From Methanobacteriota archaeon (GTDB taxonomy: Archaea > Thermoplasmatota > Poseidoniia > Poseidoniales > Poseidoniaceae), in assembly GCA_002722695.1 (NCBI GenBank), contig PBMS01000030.1, forward strand, positions 1 to 41,519: 41,519 bases of DNA. Direction: 5' to 3'. Of this stretch, positions 16,456 through 25,537 are shown piece by piece (positions within the stretch are counted from its first letter, which is position 1; the number at the start of each line of letters is the position of its first letter). A program made the translations under genes and the position numbers. A model generated the notes under the pieces. The model had not been told where the DNA came from and ran no database searches. It saw only the letters and a list, made by a program, of their open reading frames with translations.

Positions 16456-19302
16456 TCAGACGCCCAACTGCTCACGCGCTGCATCCAAAGCATCGGGGAG
16501 ACCATCGGGTTTGGAACCGCCACCTTGGGCAAACGTTGGGCGACCACCGCCTCCTCCACGAATGTGCGAGGAAATGGATCTTAGGAGGTCAACAGCGTTG
16601 TATCGTTCGCTTGCAACGGTGTTTTCCGTGGCTGCGATCATCAATTTCCCACCCCCATCTCTTGAGCCGAGCACGGCCAAGGTGGGTGTGGTCTCGTCCA
16701 GCGTCAGTTCTTTGAGCATGGTGGTCATGGATTTCAAATCCCCAGCGATTTCCATCACCACGATGCGGACGCCGTCAACTTCAGTGGCGTCGTCCCCTCC
16801 TCCGGACGTGCGCAGCCGTACGATTTCTGATTCCAGGTTTTCGATGAGTTTTCGCTGCTCCTTCCATTCGTTGAAAAAGCGTGCGGCGGCTTTGGGAAGG
16901 TCGTCCCCGTGAACACCGAACACCTCGCTTGCCTCACGAACGAGGGCGTCTTGGGAACGTGCGTGGTTCAACGCGGCGTTACCCGCCACGATGTGCAATC
17001 GTTCAACACCATCTTGCACAGCGGTGGAGCGAACGATGCGAATCGAACCGATTTGACCCGGCTCGTCGTGGTGCGTCCCGCCGCAAGCTTGTATGTCATG
17101 GTCTGCGATTTTTAGAATTCGAATGGAATCGCCTTTCGGAGCGCCACCCTGGTAGAGGTCGAAACCGTGAATAAGGTCTGCATCCTTTCGATTCAACTCT
17201 GATTTCTCGGTCGTTCGCACTTCGCTCAGAACCGCATTGGCCATGGCTTCCATGACGTCCAATTCCTGACGGGTCAAGCGATGAAAGTGCGTGATATCAA
17301 GGCGCCCGCTTTCCTCAGAAAGATGTGATCCTGCCTGGAAGATGTGTGGACCCAACAAGCGTCGAGCTGCTCCGCCAACAATGTGAACCGCAGTGTGGTG
17401 GTCCATCAGTTGTTTTCGACGGTTCCAATCCAACGAACCCTCCACCGGTTCATTCGCGCTGACCGCTGCATCGGTGTAGTGAACAACCACATTGCCCACT
17501 TTCTGAGTGTCCAGCACGGTTGCACGTATGTCGCCCTGCAGCAGCGTTCCTCGGTCGCCTTCTTGGCCACCACCTTCCGGATAGAAGAGGGTGGTGTCGA
17601 GGACCACAGCGTGGGTTGAACCGCTCGGCCCGTTGTCGCCGCTGGGCAAACACCCCAGGACCTGGGCATCAAATTGCGGCTCATAGACGGCATCGTAGTA
17701 GTTTAGTTGGGTGGGTTCAAATTTGCTGACGTCGATGCTGGCGTGGGTGGATTCTGAGGTTTTCGCAGCCTCCTTGGCCAGCCGTGCATGGCGCTCGGCC
17801 ATCTCTGCAGAGAACCCGGTGCGCAACGCAACGTTGCTCCAGCCAGCAGCCCGTGCGAGCGTGATGACCATGTCGGGCGCAAGGCCGTGTGAGTCGTTCA
17901 TGGTGAAGAGCTGTTCATCGGGGACAGAGTGACTGTCTTTGGGAAGAGCCTTCAACTGAGTTTGTATCACGTTGGTGCCTTTACGGAGCATTTCAGCGTA
18001 GCGTTCCTCCTCGAGGGAAAGAATCGTGAGAAGCCCGTCTCGAGTTTGCTTGCTCAGATGGCCACCAAGGTTGACGTCGAGGTGATGGGAGGCCAATTCC
18101 GAGAGCGATACCTGAACACCAAGCTCGTCTCGCATTCGAAGCACTCGGCGTGCTAGCATTCGTGCAAGGTACCCGGCCTTGGCGTTGGAAGGAACCAAAC
18201 CGTCGCCAAGCATGTTGCACAGTGCGTGCAAGTGGTCAGGAATGGCGTAAATGTTGGCGAGTGGTTCGGTGACGGATGAGAATTGCTGAGCGGTGAGTTT
18301 GACGCCGCGCTCGTCGAGTTTGGTCAAGAAAAGGTCCACCAACGCATCTCCGTCCACGCCCGCTTCAATGTTCATGATGCCGTTGAGTCGAGACATTTCG
18401 CTGAGCAATCTGTTGAGGTCAAGGTCGGGCCACTGGTCGGTCACCGTCTCAAATCCGGAAAGTTCCTTGAGCCAAGCCACGGTTTCTGGATAGATGGCCT
18501 CGTAGATGGTGGGTGTTCCTGCGGCCGCCCAACAAAATCGCTCCAGGCCGTAGCCCGTATCGATGATTTGCAGCGGCATTGTCCTGTATCGGTCCCCCTT
18601 GAGCTCAATGTTGCCGTCCGGGTGTTCCTCCATGTCCATGAACACCAGCGTGGCAAGTTCCAGACCCCCGACGATGACTTCGACGGCGGCCCCGGCGTTG
18701 CCGCCTCCGCACCACGGATTCTCAACGTACGTTATCTGCTCCGCAGGGACGCTGAAGGTCTCCGTGAGCATGCGATGGCAGTGTTCAACGCACGTCTCCA
18801 TCCAGTAGATTTCAAGGCCCTCATCTGGACGATTGAACACGTGATGGGCCATCATTTCAAAGGTGGTGAGGTGCCGACCAGAACGACCCACAGCGTCCAC
18901 ATCCGTCAAGCGAATACAGGGTTGGGAAACGGCCAGAGGGTTGGCGGGTGGTTCAACAGCACCGGAGGTTACGTGGGGCTGAAAATCAGCGATCGAGGCG
19001 ATGGTGAGGTGAATATCGTCTCGCCATCGCGCCAGGACAGGGTAAGGGTCAATTCGGCTGTGATTGTGCGTTTCGAAAAACCCCAAGAAAGCCTCTCGCA
19101 TGGCGTCTTTCAATTCCTTCCCCCGCTGTTCAAAACCGGGAATGAGCGGCGCTCCGATGAAGGTGTATTCGTCTTCTGACGTGTCTCCGCACGTCTCGCG
19201 CTCGCTGTCTGAGGTCCAGAACCACAGGTCGGAGACTCTGCACTGTTTCCGCGTGAACCCGTTGTCTTTGAACACAGCCAAATCGATCGGGGGCAACGAC
19301 AT
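16456..19302 (-). CDS. alaS: Alanyl-tRNA synthetase, archaeal type
   Basis: 948-residue class II synthetase. The N-terminus shows the archaeal-only segment NGFTRKQCRVSDLWFW ... RETCGD, followed by the catalytic core (QPCIRLTDVDAVGRSGRHLT and GTPTIYEAI) and the tRNA-recognition region. The editing domain has the metal-binding HxxxH as DHHTAVHIVGG and CxxxH as ACGGTH; it clears mischarged Ser- and Gly-tRNA-Ala. A Gly-rich C-terminal domain ends with GGGGRPTFAQGGGSKPDG. ATG 19302 is chosen because GGAGGT lies eight bases upstream; longer frames run into the divergent rtcB start. The length suits archaeal AlaRS. It converges on the Nudix gene with no gap. Confidence 0.96.
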   Translation of the reverse strand: MSLPPIDLAVFKDNGFTRKQCRVSDLWFWTSDSERETCGDTSEDEYTFIGAPLIPGFEQRGKELKDAMREAFLGFFETHNHSRIDPYPVLARWRDDIHLTIASIADFQPHVTSGAVEPPANPLAVSQPCIRLTDVDAVGRSGRHLTTFEMMAHHVFNRPDEGLEIYWMETCVEHCHRMLTETFSVPAEQITYVENPWCGGGNAGAAVEVIVGGLELATLVFMDMEEHPDGNIELKGDRYRTMPLQIIDTGYGLERFCWAAAGTPTIYEAIYPETVAWLKELSGFETVTDQWPDLDLNRLLSEMSRLNGIMNIEAGVDGDALVDLFLTKLDERGVKLTAQQFSSVTEPLANIYAIPDHLHALCNMLGDGLVPSNAKAGYLARMLARRVLRMRDELGVQVSLSELASHHLDVNLGGHLSKQTRDGLLTILSLEEERYAEMLRKGTNVIQTQLKALPKDSHSVPDEQLFTMNDSHGLAPDMVITLARAAGWSNVALRTGFSAEMAERHARLAKEAAKTSESTHASIDVSKFEPTQLNYYDAVYEPQFDAQVLGCLPSGDNGPSGSTHAVVLDTTLFYPEGGGQEGDRGTLLQGDIRATVLDTQKVGNVVVHYTDAAVSANEPVEGSLDWNRRKQLMDHHTAVHIVGGAARRLLGPHIFQAGSHLSEESGRLDITHFHRLTRQELDVMEAMANAVLSEVRTTEKSELNRKDADLIHGFDLYQGGAPKGDSIRILKIADHDIQACGGTHHDEPGQIGSIRIVRSTAVQDGVERLHIVAGNAALNHARSQDALVREASEVFGVHGDDLPKAAARFFNEWKEQRKLIENLESEIVRLRTSGGGDDATEVDGVRIVVMEIAGDLKSMTTMLKELTLDETTPTLAVLGSRDGGGKLMIAATENTVASERYNAVDLLRSISSHIRGGGGGRPTFAQGGGSKPDGLPDALDAAREQLGV

Positions 19303-19328
19303 GAAACATACCTCCGCAGGTGGGCATT

Positions 19329-19342
19329 CCGTCCTAGGACGG
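19329..19342. promoter_or_regulatory. Perfect 14-bp palindrome in the alaS/rtcB divergent spacer
   Basis: CCGTCCTAGGACGG reads the same on both strands. It is centred about 34 bp upstream of the alaS start and about 90 bp upstream of the rtcB start, in a 124-bp region that must hold both promoters. Its placement fits an operator for a dimeric regulator, probably acting on alaS; it could also form a small hairpin. No regulator is visible in the window. Confidence 0.4.
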
Positions 19343-19426
19343 GCCCTCCTTGAAGGCTGTTGTGTCCAAACATGTTCCACTGAAGAGCAAAAAGGCTCAA
19401 ATCCGAGGGTTCCGGCATTGAGAACC

Positions 19427-20902
19427 ATGGACCGGGGGTGGCGAGAGCATCTTGTTGCCGAAAGCGACGGCACGATGCGGATCCGTGCCCACGGCGCAAT
19501 GAAAGCGGATGCTCGTATGATCACGGATGCGGCCCACATGAAGCGCCACGCCGACGATCGGGGTCCAGAACAACTTGTCAACACGGCTGCGATGCCAGGT
19601 ATTGTTGGGGAAGCATGGGCCATGGCCGACTGGCACTACGGCTACGGTTTTCCAATCGGCGGTGTGGTGGCCACAGACACGGAGCACGGCGAGCAGGGCG
19701 GTGCCATCTCCCCCGGTGGAGTAGGGTTTGACATCAACTGCGGCGTCCGATTTCTAGCACTTGATGCCACGGTTGACGATGTTCCAAACTTGAAAAAACT
19801 TGCAGGTCGCCTTGCCGGTCGAATCCCTGCAGGTGGTTCGGGCAAAGGCGGCGTGGACATCTCTTCGCAAAATCTTCAGGACATTCTTCAGCGAGGCGCG
19901 CACGCTGCTGTTGACCTCGGACATGGATTGCACGAGGACCTGGCATCGTTGGAATCCAAAGGACTCATGGAAACCACAGAAGCATCCATTTCACAACGGG
20001 CCCTTGAACGCGGTCTGCGCTCACTTGGAACGCTTGGTAGCGGAAACCATTTCCTGGAATTGCAAACGGTTGGGCAGGTGGTGGACGAACCGACCGCCGC
20101 TGCTTGGGGACTCTACGAAGATCAAATCGTCGCCATGATTCACTCCGGTAGCAGAGGACTGGGCCATCAGGTGTGCACCGACCACGTGCGTCAGCTGGAA
20201 GCATCCTACAAATTGCAAGGGGGCATGTGGCACAACGACACGTGGGACTATCATCTTCCCGACCGACAGCTCGCCGCAGCTCCAGTCCACTCCAAGCAAG
20301 GCCAAGCGTATCTGGACGCCATGAACGCTGCGGCCAATTTTGCCTTTGCGAACCGGGCGGTGCTGGCCGACCGCCTTCGCACCGTGCTGCGTCTCGAAAT
20401 GGGTGTCGACGGTGAGGCGCGCACTCTTTACGATGTGGCGCACAACATCGCGAAAATGGAAACGCACGTCGTTCACGGAAAGTCATGTTCGTGCTGTGTG
20501 CATCGCAAAGGGGCGACTCGAGCCTTTGGAGGCGATCACCCCGACGTGGCGGCTCAATTTTCAGCAACCGGCCAACCCGTCATCGTACCCGGCGACATGG
20601 GTAATGGTTCGTGGATCATGGCCGGTTCAACAAAGGGGAGCAACCAAGCGTTTGGCTCCTCATGCCACGGCGCAGGCAGAGCGCTGTCCAGGAGTCAAGC
20701 AAAAAAACTCCTGGACGGGAAGGCTCTGAAGCGTGAGCTCGAATCAAGGGGTGTTCGAGTCCACGCCTCAACCCCGAACGTTCTCTCCGAGGAGGCACCT
20801 GATGCTTACAAAGACGTTGATGAAGTGATTCGATTGACGGCCAATGCAGGCCTTGCACGGCCCGTTGCGCGGATGAATCCCTTGGCGGTTATCAAGGGGT
20901 GA
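19427..20902 (+). CDS. rtcB: RNA-splicing ligase RtcB
   Basis: 491 residues covering the whole RtcB fold. Manganese-binding and catalytic segments are visible: GGVGFDINCGVR (about residues 98-108), GSGNHFLELQ, IHSGSRGLGHQ, YDVAHNIAKMETH, HRKGATRAFGG, VPGDMGNGSWIM and the guanylylated-histidine segment GSSCHGAGRALSR (about 411-423). RtcB joins 2',3'-cyclic phosphate and 5'-hydroxyl RNA ends with GTP, in tRNA splicing and RNA repair. No archease gene is seen beside it. The start is ATG 19427 (MDRGWREHL), matching the family N-terminus; the longer open frame overlaps alaS and is not coding. It is divergent from alaS, and its stop abuts that of the coiled-coil gene on the other strand. Confidence 0.96.
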   Translation: MDRGWREHLVAESDGTMRIRAHGAMKADARMITDAAHMKRHADDRGPEQLVNTAAMPGIVGEAWAMADWHYGYGFPIGGVVATDTEHGEQGGAISPGGVGFDINCGVRFLALDATVDDVPNLKKLAGRLAGRIPAGGSGKGGVDISSQNLQDILQRGAHAAVDLGHGLHEDLASLESKGLMETTEASISQRALERGLRSLGTLGSGNHFLELQTVGQVVDEPTAAAWGLYEDQIVAMIHSGSRGLGHQVCTDHVRQLEASYKLQGGMWHNDTWDYHLPDRQLAAAPVHSKQGQAYLDAMNAAANFAFANRAVLADRLRTVLRLEMGVDGEARTLYDVAHNIAKMETHVVHGKSCSCCVHRKGATRAFGGDHPDVAAQFSATGQPVIVPGDMGNGSWIMAGSTKGSNQAFGSSCHGAGRALSRSQAKKLLDGKALKRELESRGVRVHASTPNVLSEEAPDAYKDVDEVIRLTANAGLARPVARMNPLAVIKG

Positions 20903-21094
20903 TCACATGCAGACCCGCATCATGGCCTGACCGGGTATGGTGGGTGCTGCGCCACTGTGAACGCCATCGGGTTCCTCCACGATGACGCTCAGAAGCGTGT
21001 TGACCAGTTCTTTCAGCTCATCGACTTGGTGTTGAAGTTCCTTCACCCGTCGTTGCATTTCTTCCGCTTGTTGTTGCTTTCGCTCCACGTGCAT
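20903..21094 (-). CDS. Small coiled-coil protein, family unknown
   Basis: 63 residues. Residues 5-40 form a Gln/Glu/Leu-rich heptad pattern (MQRRVKELQHQVDELKELVN) typical of a dimeric coiled coil, followed by a flexible tail with PTIPGQAMM. I do not recognise the family. Support for coding comes from the heptad spacing, the tight packing against the rtcB stop (no gap) and a TATA-like TATAAAG on the minus strand at about 21141-21147, some 50 bp upstream of the ATG. It could be a short regulatory or scaffold protein. A non-coding reading is possible because the gene is short. Confidence 0.5.
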   Translation of the reverse strand: MHVERKQQQAEEMQRRVKELQHQVDELKELVNTLLSVIVEEPDGVHSGAAPTIPGQAMMRVCM

Positions 21095-21206
21095 CCCATC
21101 TGAGAAGTTGCCTTCTCGCTTTGAATTAAGTAAAATCGCCCTTTATACATTGAGGTAAAACGGAGGGGAAAACAGAGATTGTGCCCCCATGTCGGCGAGC
21201 GGATGC

Positions 21207-21281
21207 TGGAGCCACCGGCGAGATTTGAACTCGCGACCTCCTCATTACCAATGAGGTGCTATACCCCTAAGCCACGGTGGC
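21207..21281 (-). tRNA. tRNA-Thr (anticodon GGT), CCA encoded
   Basis: The minus strand folds into a full cloverleaf. Acceptor GCCACCG pairs with CGGTGGC, discriminator U is followed by an encoded CCA, and the T-loop is GTTCAAATC. The anticodon stem is CCTCA/TGAGG around loop TTGGTAA, giving GGT. Discriminator U is usual for archaeal tRNA-Thr. No intron is present. Confidence 0.97.
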
Positions 21282-21307
21282 AGTGATTCGGCGGACCGGC
21301 CAAACGG

Positions 21308-21315
21308 ATATAATC
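21308..21315 (-). promoter_or_regulatory. TATA box of tRNA-Thr
   Basis: ATTATATC on the minus strand lies about 27-34 bp upstream of the mature tRNA 5' end, the normal spacing for an archaeal TATA box when transcription starts at or just before the tRNA. Confidence 0.65.
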
Positions 21316-21328
21316 GCTTCGCGAAGCG
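21315..21328. repeat. 14-bp palindrome between membrane-protein stop and tRNA-Thr promoter
   Basis: CGCTTCGCGAAGCG is a perfect palindrome five bases downstream of the stop at 21334 and directly next to the tRNA-Thr TATA box. It may act as a short stem that ends the membrane-protein transcript, or as an upstream promoter element. No long T-run follows, so a strong intrinsic terminator is unlikely. Confidence 0.4.
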
Positions 21329-21333
21329 AAGTT

Positions 21334-22854
21334 TCATGCGGCGGCGCTGTACAACGACCACACCCCACTTTGTATTCCACCCGGGATGTTCACTGGCACC
21401 TGTGATGAATCCACCAGCACCCAATCCTCATCGGAAACGCTGAACTCAGCGTTTGGTCCCACGATGAGATAGTCAACCTCAAGCTCCGCGTCCAAGCGAT
21501 CCGATGCGCTTTCTGGTGCGACCCAATGGCCCACGACGCCCTTCGATCCGTCAAGGTCCACGTGGGTTTTCATGGCGTAGAGATGATGCATAGCCAAGGA
21601 TTCAGGCGCCACCAGAAGGAAGGTGCGATCCTCCTCCTGCCAGACTTCAGCAAGCCGTTCACCGACATCTTCCGACCAGACTTGATGCCCGACAAACGTC
21701 GTGAAGACCAAAAACGGGAGAACCATGGCGACGGCGGTGAGTGGCGCGATCCATCTCATTGGTTCTGTAGGTTTCGCAGGCTCAACGGACTTGAGCAGGA
21801 CGACCAGGGGGATGAGAACCAGAGTAGCGTAGCGACCGTTGTTCCCAAGAACGATCATGGTTTCTGGAAGACCGACCCCCCACAACGATGACTCGAACGT
21901 CCACAAAGCTGCGATGTAAAGAACAACGCCCGTCAGGACAGTGAAGATGTACACCACCAACATCGTGTGAACAGGTCCACGCACTTCGGAAAGGGAGCGC
22001 CAACGACGAATCACCATCGGCCAGAGCAAACACCCCAGGAGGAGGTAGAGAACCACCGTGTCGATCAGCGCAAACACGGTGGCCACGAGAAAATGTACGG
22101 GACGCTCCCCGATGGCGGAAAACGTACCGCTTGAAGAAAACAACCCGACAATAAAAACACCGAAGAAAAGGCAAGCCGACGCAAAGGCACCCATCTTCCA
22201 CGGGTGAACGAGCCACGACGATGACGGGCTGCTCTGACGATGAATCATGGCCATCCAGCCCTCTGCGAGAGCCAGTGCGGCGAACCAAACCGAAAAACAC
22301 GTGAGGATGTTGAACCCCTTCCACCCCAATACGAACAATAGACTCGTGGCCATCAGCACGCTGTGCATGCGAAGTTGAGCCCGTTCATCGCTGACCTTGC
22401 GTCCAAAGCCGGCCACCCCCAACCCCATCAACAACGCCAGCGATGCCTCATCGTACCCACGACTGGTCGAAAACATCAGCACTGGACTCAAAAGCAAGAG
22501 CGCACCCCAAGTGAGATCGAGACGATATGTGGTCGATTGGGACGAGTTGATTGACACCAACAGCGCGACCACCACAAGCGCAAGAACAGCGGTGGTCTTC
22601 ATCAAAAACTCCGAGGTGTTCCAGGGGGGAATGTAGCCGTCAAACGCCGACGCACCAGGTTGTGAGGCGTCGCCGGAAATCCGTGGCGAGCCCCACGGTG
22701 CATCGGCGCCATCGGCAGAATTGTCGTTGATCACGTTGAGACGGACGTGGGCGTCCAAGCCCAGATCGCTGTTGTAGGCGGCATAGGCGTGCAAGGCAAG
22801 ACCCAGAAGGAAAAGCGCAAGCCATGGACGACGTCGTCCACCGTCGTCCTCCAT
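21334..22854 (-). CDS. Polytopic membrane protein, possible GT-C type glycosyltransferase
   Basis: 506 residues: a first TM helix (LALFLLGLALHAYAAY), a 60-residue extracytoplasmic loop beginning SDLGLDAHVRLN, then about ten TM helices to residue 410 and a soluble C-terminal domain of about 100 residues ending with VWSLYSAAA. The acidic first loop (LDAH, similar to the DExxH-like motif of dolichyl-phosphate mannosyltransferase relatives), the many helices and a C-terminal soluble domain are the layout of GT-C glycosyltransferases that add sugars to lipids or surface proteins. That reading is inference from architecture; no diagnostic motif is certain. It is flanked by two tRNA genes on the same strand. 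Confidence 0.75.
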   Translation of the reverse strand: MEDDGGRRRPWLALFLLGLALHAYAAYNSDLGLDAHVRLNVINDNSADGADAPWGSPRISGDASQPGASAFDGYIPPWNTSEFLMKTTAVLALVVVALLVSINSSQSTTYRLDLTWGALLLLSPVLMFSTSRGYDEASLALLMGLGVAGFGRKVSDERAQLRMHSVLMATSLLFVLGWKGFNILTCFSVWFAALALAEGWMAMIHRQSSPSSSWLVHPWKMGAFASACLFFGVFIVGLFSSSGTFSAIGERPVHFLVATVFALIDTVVLYLLLGCLLWPMVIRRWRSLSEVRGPVHTMLVVYIFTVLTGVVLYIAALWTFESSLWGVGLPETMIVLGNNGRYATLVLIPLVVLLKSVEPAKPTEPMRWIAPLTAVAMVLPFLVFTTFVGHQVWSEDVGERLAEVWQEEDRTFLLVAPESLAMHHLYAMKTHVDLDGSKGVVGHWVAPESASDRLDAELEVDYLIVGPNAEFSVSDEDWVLVDSSQVPVNIPGGIQSGVWSLYSAAA

Positions 22855-22930
22855 ATGCTGCCGTTATGAATCGCTGACATGGAGATTCCGGTTCCCGCAA
22901 CGACCGACACCCACGCCGAAAATGGGGAGT

Positions 22931-23017
22931 TGGCGCCGAGAGAGAGATTTGAACTCCCGAGGGAACGGGCCCACGCGATTTCCAGTCGCGCGCACTACCA
23001 GGCTATGCGATCTCGGC
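22931..23017 (-). tRNA. tRNA-Ser (anticodon GGA), CCA encoded
   Basis: 87 nt including CCA. Acceptor GCCGAGA pairs with TCTCGGC, the discriminator is G, and CCA is encoded. The anticodon stem CGCGA/TCGCG holds loop CTGGAAA, giving GGA. A long variable arm (GGGCCCGTTCCCTC region) identifies a class II tRNA, as required for Ser. The T-loop is GTTCAAATC. A weak TATA-like GTTAAAC lies about 30 bp upstream on the minus strand. No intron. Confidence 0.96.
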
Positions 23018-23259
23018 TCTATCGGTGCCGAGCCCCACTTCTCGTTTAACCATCACCCTCTTGGAGGAACGCGGCTGGTTGGGAAAGCGAAAGGACTCAA
23101 AGGGGCGACCTCCAGCACAGCAACATGGCCGAGGGCGCCGAGGTTGAGGCGGATGTCATCGCCGGTAGATCGCCTTCTCCCTTCTGGGCGGGCGAGGGTG
23201 CTGAAACCAGCGCCGAGAGGACCGCTGGAAAATCTTCCCTTCCGTTCCGCCTGGCCGAC

Positions 23260-24321
23260 ATGAACCTGAACAGGCCCGTTCCCCCAAACGTGCCCTTGTC
23301 CGACGGTCTCAACACCGTTCTGAAAGAATGGACGTTTCACTACAGGCTCCTCCGTTTGGAATGGAAACGAACCCACTACGCCACCATTGCTTTTGGTTTC
23401 GCAGCCTTGATCCTCGGTTCGGTCTCCGTTGAGTTGTGGAACGGAGGTGATGCAAAACTCACTGGACTTGATGGCATCACGGCCATCAACGGTTTCCAGT
23501 TTTTCCAAATGCTCATTTCGATGATCTGCTGGGGCTGGTTTGCCTATCAAGCATGGATGCTGTTCCCGGTGATGAGGGTTCACGCACTGTCGTTGCTCGT
23601 CATGTGGAACGGCATGGTGGGTGCGCAAATTTTCTTTCACAGAACAAACCCTTCGTTTCCGGTCGGATTCAAACTGTCCGAAATGATGGAGGGCACCCTG
23701 ATCACTCTAACCGTGCTGTTTTTCTTGTTCTTCTTCTGGAAGGCCGTGGTTGAAACTCGAGACCTCCACGTGGAGATCAACCACTTGCATCAAGACGTGC
23801 GTGTGATGGAAGAAGCGTTGGCAGAACACTCTCTGAAAGGATGGTCAACGCTGTTTGGTGTTTGGATTCTTCTGATCGTCGTCTCGTCGTGGGCGGGTCT
23901 CCATCACGTCTCCTCCTACGGCGAGAGCAACCTGGGCTTCCTTGCTGTCCACCTGCTCACAGGGCTTCCGTCCATTCCGCTGTTGTTGTTCATCTTGTGG
24001 TACCCGCAACGCATGCTCGGAACCCAAACCAGCGTTCAAACACGCGCAGCGTTGGATGCTTCGTTGGAAATGTCCGGACAAGAACTCACGATTCGTCAGG
24101 TCGGTGCCTCGTGCCCCGAATGCGGGGCAGACTCACCCTTGCGAATGAGCGATGCTGGTGAACCCATGCACCCGTGCTTAGCAGCGGGTTGTTCCACGAT
24201 GGTGACGGTCGGCACAAACTGCACCGCGTGCAATGAACCAATGCCAACCCGTATAGCCTGCCCAGTCTGCGGGGTGAATGCACCTGCGCTCGACTACATG
24301 CCCGACCAGGAGGCTTGGTAA
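23260..24321 (+). CDS. Membrane protein with C-terminal zinc ribbons, family unknown
   Basis: About 353 residues: a short N-terminus, then TM helices grouped as TIAFGFAALILGSVSVELW, FFQMLISMICWGWFAYQ, a further pair, and two more after a short charged helical loop (HLHQDVRVMEEALAEH). The last 75 residues are soluble with CPECGA, HPCLAAGC, NCTACNE and ACPVCGV, enough for two zinc ribbons on the cytoplasmic side. The combination is not one I can name. The frame is open upstream to ATG 23125, which would add 45 residues of low-complexity Ala/Glu/Gly sequence; ATG 23260 is preferred but not certain. The stop is one base before the cysteine desulfurase ATG, so the genes form an operon. Confidence 0.78.
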   Translation: MNLNRPVPPNVPLSDGLNTVLKEWTFHYRLLRLEWKRTHYATIAFGFAALILGSVSVELWNGGDAKLTGLDGITAINGFQFFQMLISMICWGWFAYQAWMLFPVMRVHALSLLVMWNGMVGAQIFFHRTNPSFPVGFKLSEMMEGTLITLTVLFFLFFFWKAVVETRDLHVEINHLHQDVRVMEEALAEHSLKGWSTLFGVWILLIVVSSWAGLHHVSSYGESNLGFLAVHLLTGLPSIPLLLFILWYPQRMLGTQTSVQTRAALDASLEMSGQELTIRQVGASCPECGADSPLRMSDAGEPMHPCLAAGCSTMVTVGTNCTACNEPMPTRIACPVCGVNAPALDYMPDQEAW

Positions 24322-24322
24322 G

Positions 24323-25537
24323 ATGTTCAACAACCACCGTGATGACTTTCCTACCCTGCGAGGCGACCATCCTCCCGCCTACCTCGACAACGCCTGCGTG
24401 ACGCTCAAACCGCAATCCGTCGTGGATGCCATCCACCGATACTACACCGAAACCCCGGGCTGTGGCGGTCGGTCCGTCCATCGATACGGAACCGCAGTTT
24501 CCAAGTCCGTTTCGGATGCTCGGAAAAAACTCGCCTCCTTCCTCAACGCTGAAAACCCCAATGAAATCGTCTTCACACGAAACGCCACTCACTCGATCAA
24601 TCAAATTGCGCACGGTATGTCGTGGGAGAAAGGTGATGTGATCTTGAGTTCGGATCGTGAGCACAACTCCAACCTCGTTCCGTGGCTTCAGCTTGAGCAA
24701 GAGCAAGGCGTCGATCATCGTGTCGTTCCAAGTCACGAGGACAACACGTTCGATATGGAAGCGTTTGAGGCAGCCTGCGCCGATGCAGGTGAACAACTCA
24801 AGATGGTGGCCGTCAGCCACGTTGGAAATTTGGACGGGGTGGCGATTCCCATCGCAGAGGTCACCAAGGTTGCCCACGACCACGGCGCACTCATCGCCGT
24901 CGACGGTGCACAATCCACCCCGCACATGGACGTGGACGTGCAAGCTCTTGACATCGACTTTCTCTCGTTCTCCATCCACAAGATGTGCGGGCCTTCAGGA
25001 ATGGGTGGCCTTTGGGGTCGCTACGAACTGCTCGATGGACTGAGGTCGATTCAATCGGGCGGACAAACGGTCAAGTCCTCCACCTACACCGATGCAGCGT
25101 GGGCTCCACCGCCGGCCCGATTTGAAGGAGGCTTAGGCAACTTTTCTGGCATGGTGGCCACTGGAGCCGCTATCGACTATCTGTCGAGCCTCGACATGAA
25201 CGCCGTCCACGAGCACGAAGTCAAACTCAACCAAATCATGACCGACGGGGTCAAGGATTTGCCGGGTGTTTCAATCATCGGACCCGAGGACGCCTCCAAG
25301 CGGGGTGGTATCTGCTCGCTGTTGATGGATGAACTGCCCGCCCACGATGTTGCGTTGTTGCTGGACGAAGCAGCAGGCGTCATGGTCCGGAGCGGACAGC
25401 ATTGCGTTCACTCCTGGTTTGCCGACCGGGGGCACCCACAAGGATCCCTAAGGGCGTCGGCCTACCTGTACAACAACGAAGAAGACGTCCGTCGATTCGT
25501 TGACACGTTGAATGAAATCGTTCACACCTTGGGTTGA
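24323..25537 (+). CDS. Cysteine desulfurase, SufS/class V aminotransferase family
   Basis: 404 residues. The PLP lysine is in SFSIHKMCGPSGMG (about residue 219), the PLP-contacting aspartate in VDGAQSTPHMDVD, and the catalytic cysteine in RSGQHCVHSWF (about residue 361). NPNEIVFTRNATHSINQIA and SDREHNSNLVPW are standard for SufS/CsdA proteins, which release sulfur from cysteine as a persulfide for Fe-S clusters or tRNA thiolation. No SufBCD or IscU gene lies nearby. ATG 24323 overlaps nothing but follows the upstream stop by one base, and the stop TGA shares its A with the ATG of the subtilase gene. A selenocysteine lyase or other class V role cannot be excluded. Confidence 0.92.
   Translation: MFNNHRDDFPTLRGDHPPAYLDNACVTLKPQSVVDAIHRYYTETPGCGGRSVHRYGTAVSKSVSDARKKLASFLNAENPNEIVFTRNATHSINQIAHGMSWEKGDVILSSDREHNSNLVPWLQLEQEQGVDHRVVPSHEDNTFDMEAFEAACADAGEQLKMVAVSHVGNLDGVAIPIAEVTKVAHDHGALIAVDGAQSTPHMDVDVQALDIDFLSFSIHKMCGPSGMGGLWGRYELLDGLRSIQSGGQTVKSSTYTDAAWAPPPARFEGGLGNFSGMVATGAAIDYLSSLDMNAVHEHEVKLNQIMTDGVKDLPGVSIIGPEDASKRGGICSLLMDELPAHDVALLLDEAAGVMVRSGQHCVHSWFADRGHPQGSLRASAYLYNNEEDVRRFVDTLNEIVHTLG

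Noticed and set aside
18283-19179. 298-codon open frame on the plus strand
   Set aside because: Antisense to the alaS catalytic core; a by-product of codon bias.
19303-19623. N-terminal extension of the alaS frame
   Set aside because: It overlaps the rtcB start, while ATG 19302 has a strong Shine-Dalgarno and a family-typical N-terminus.
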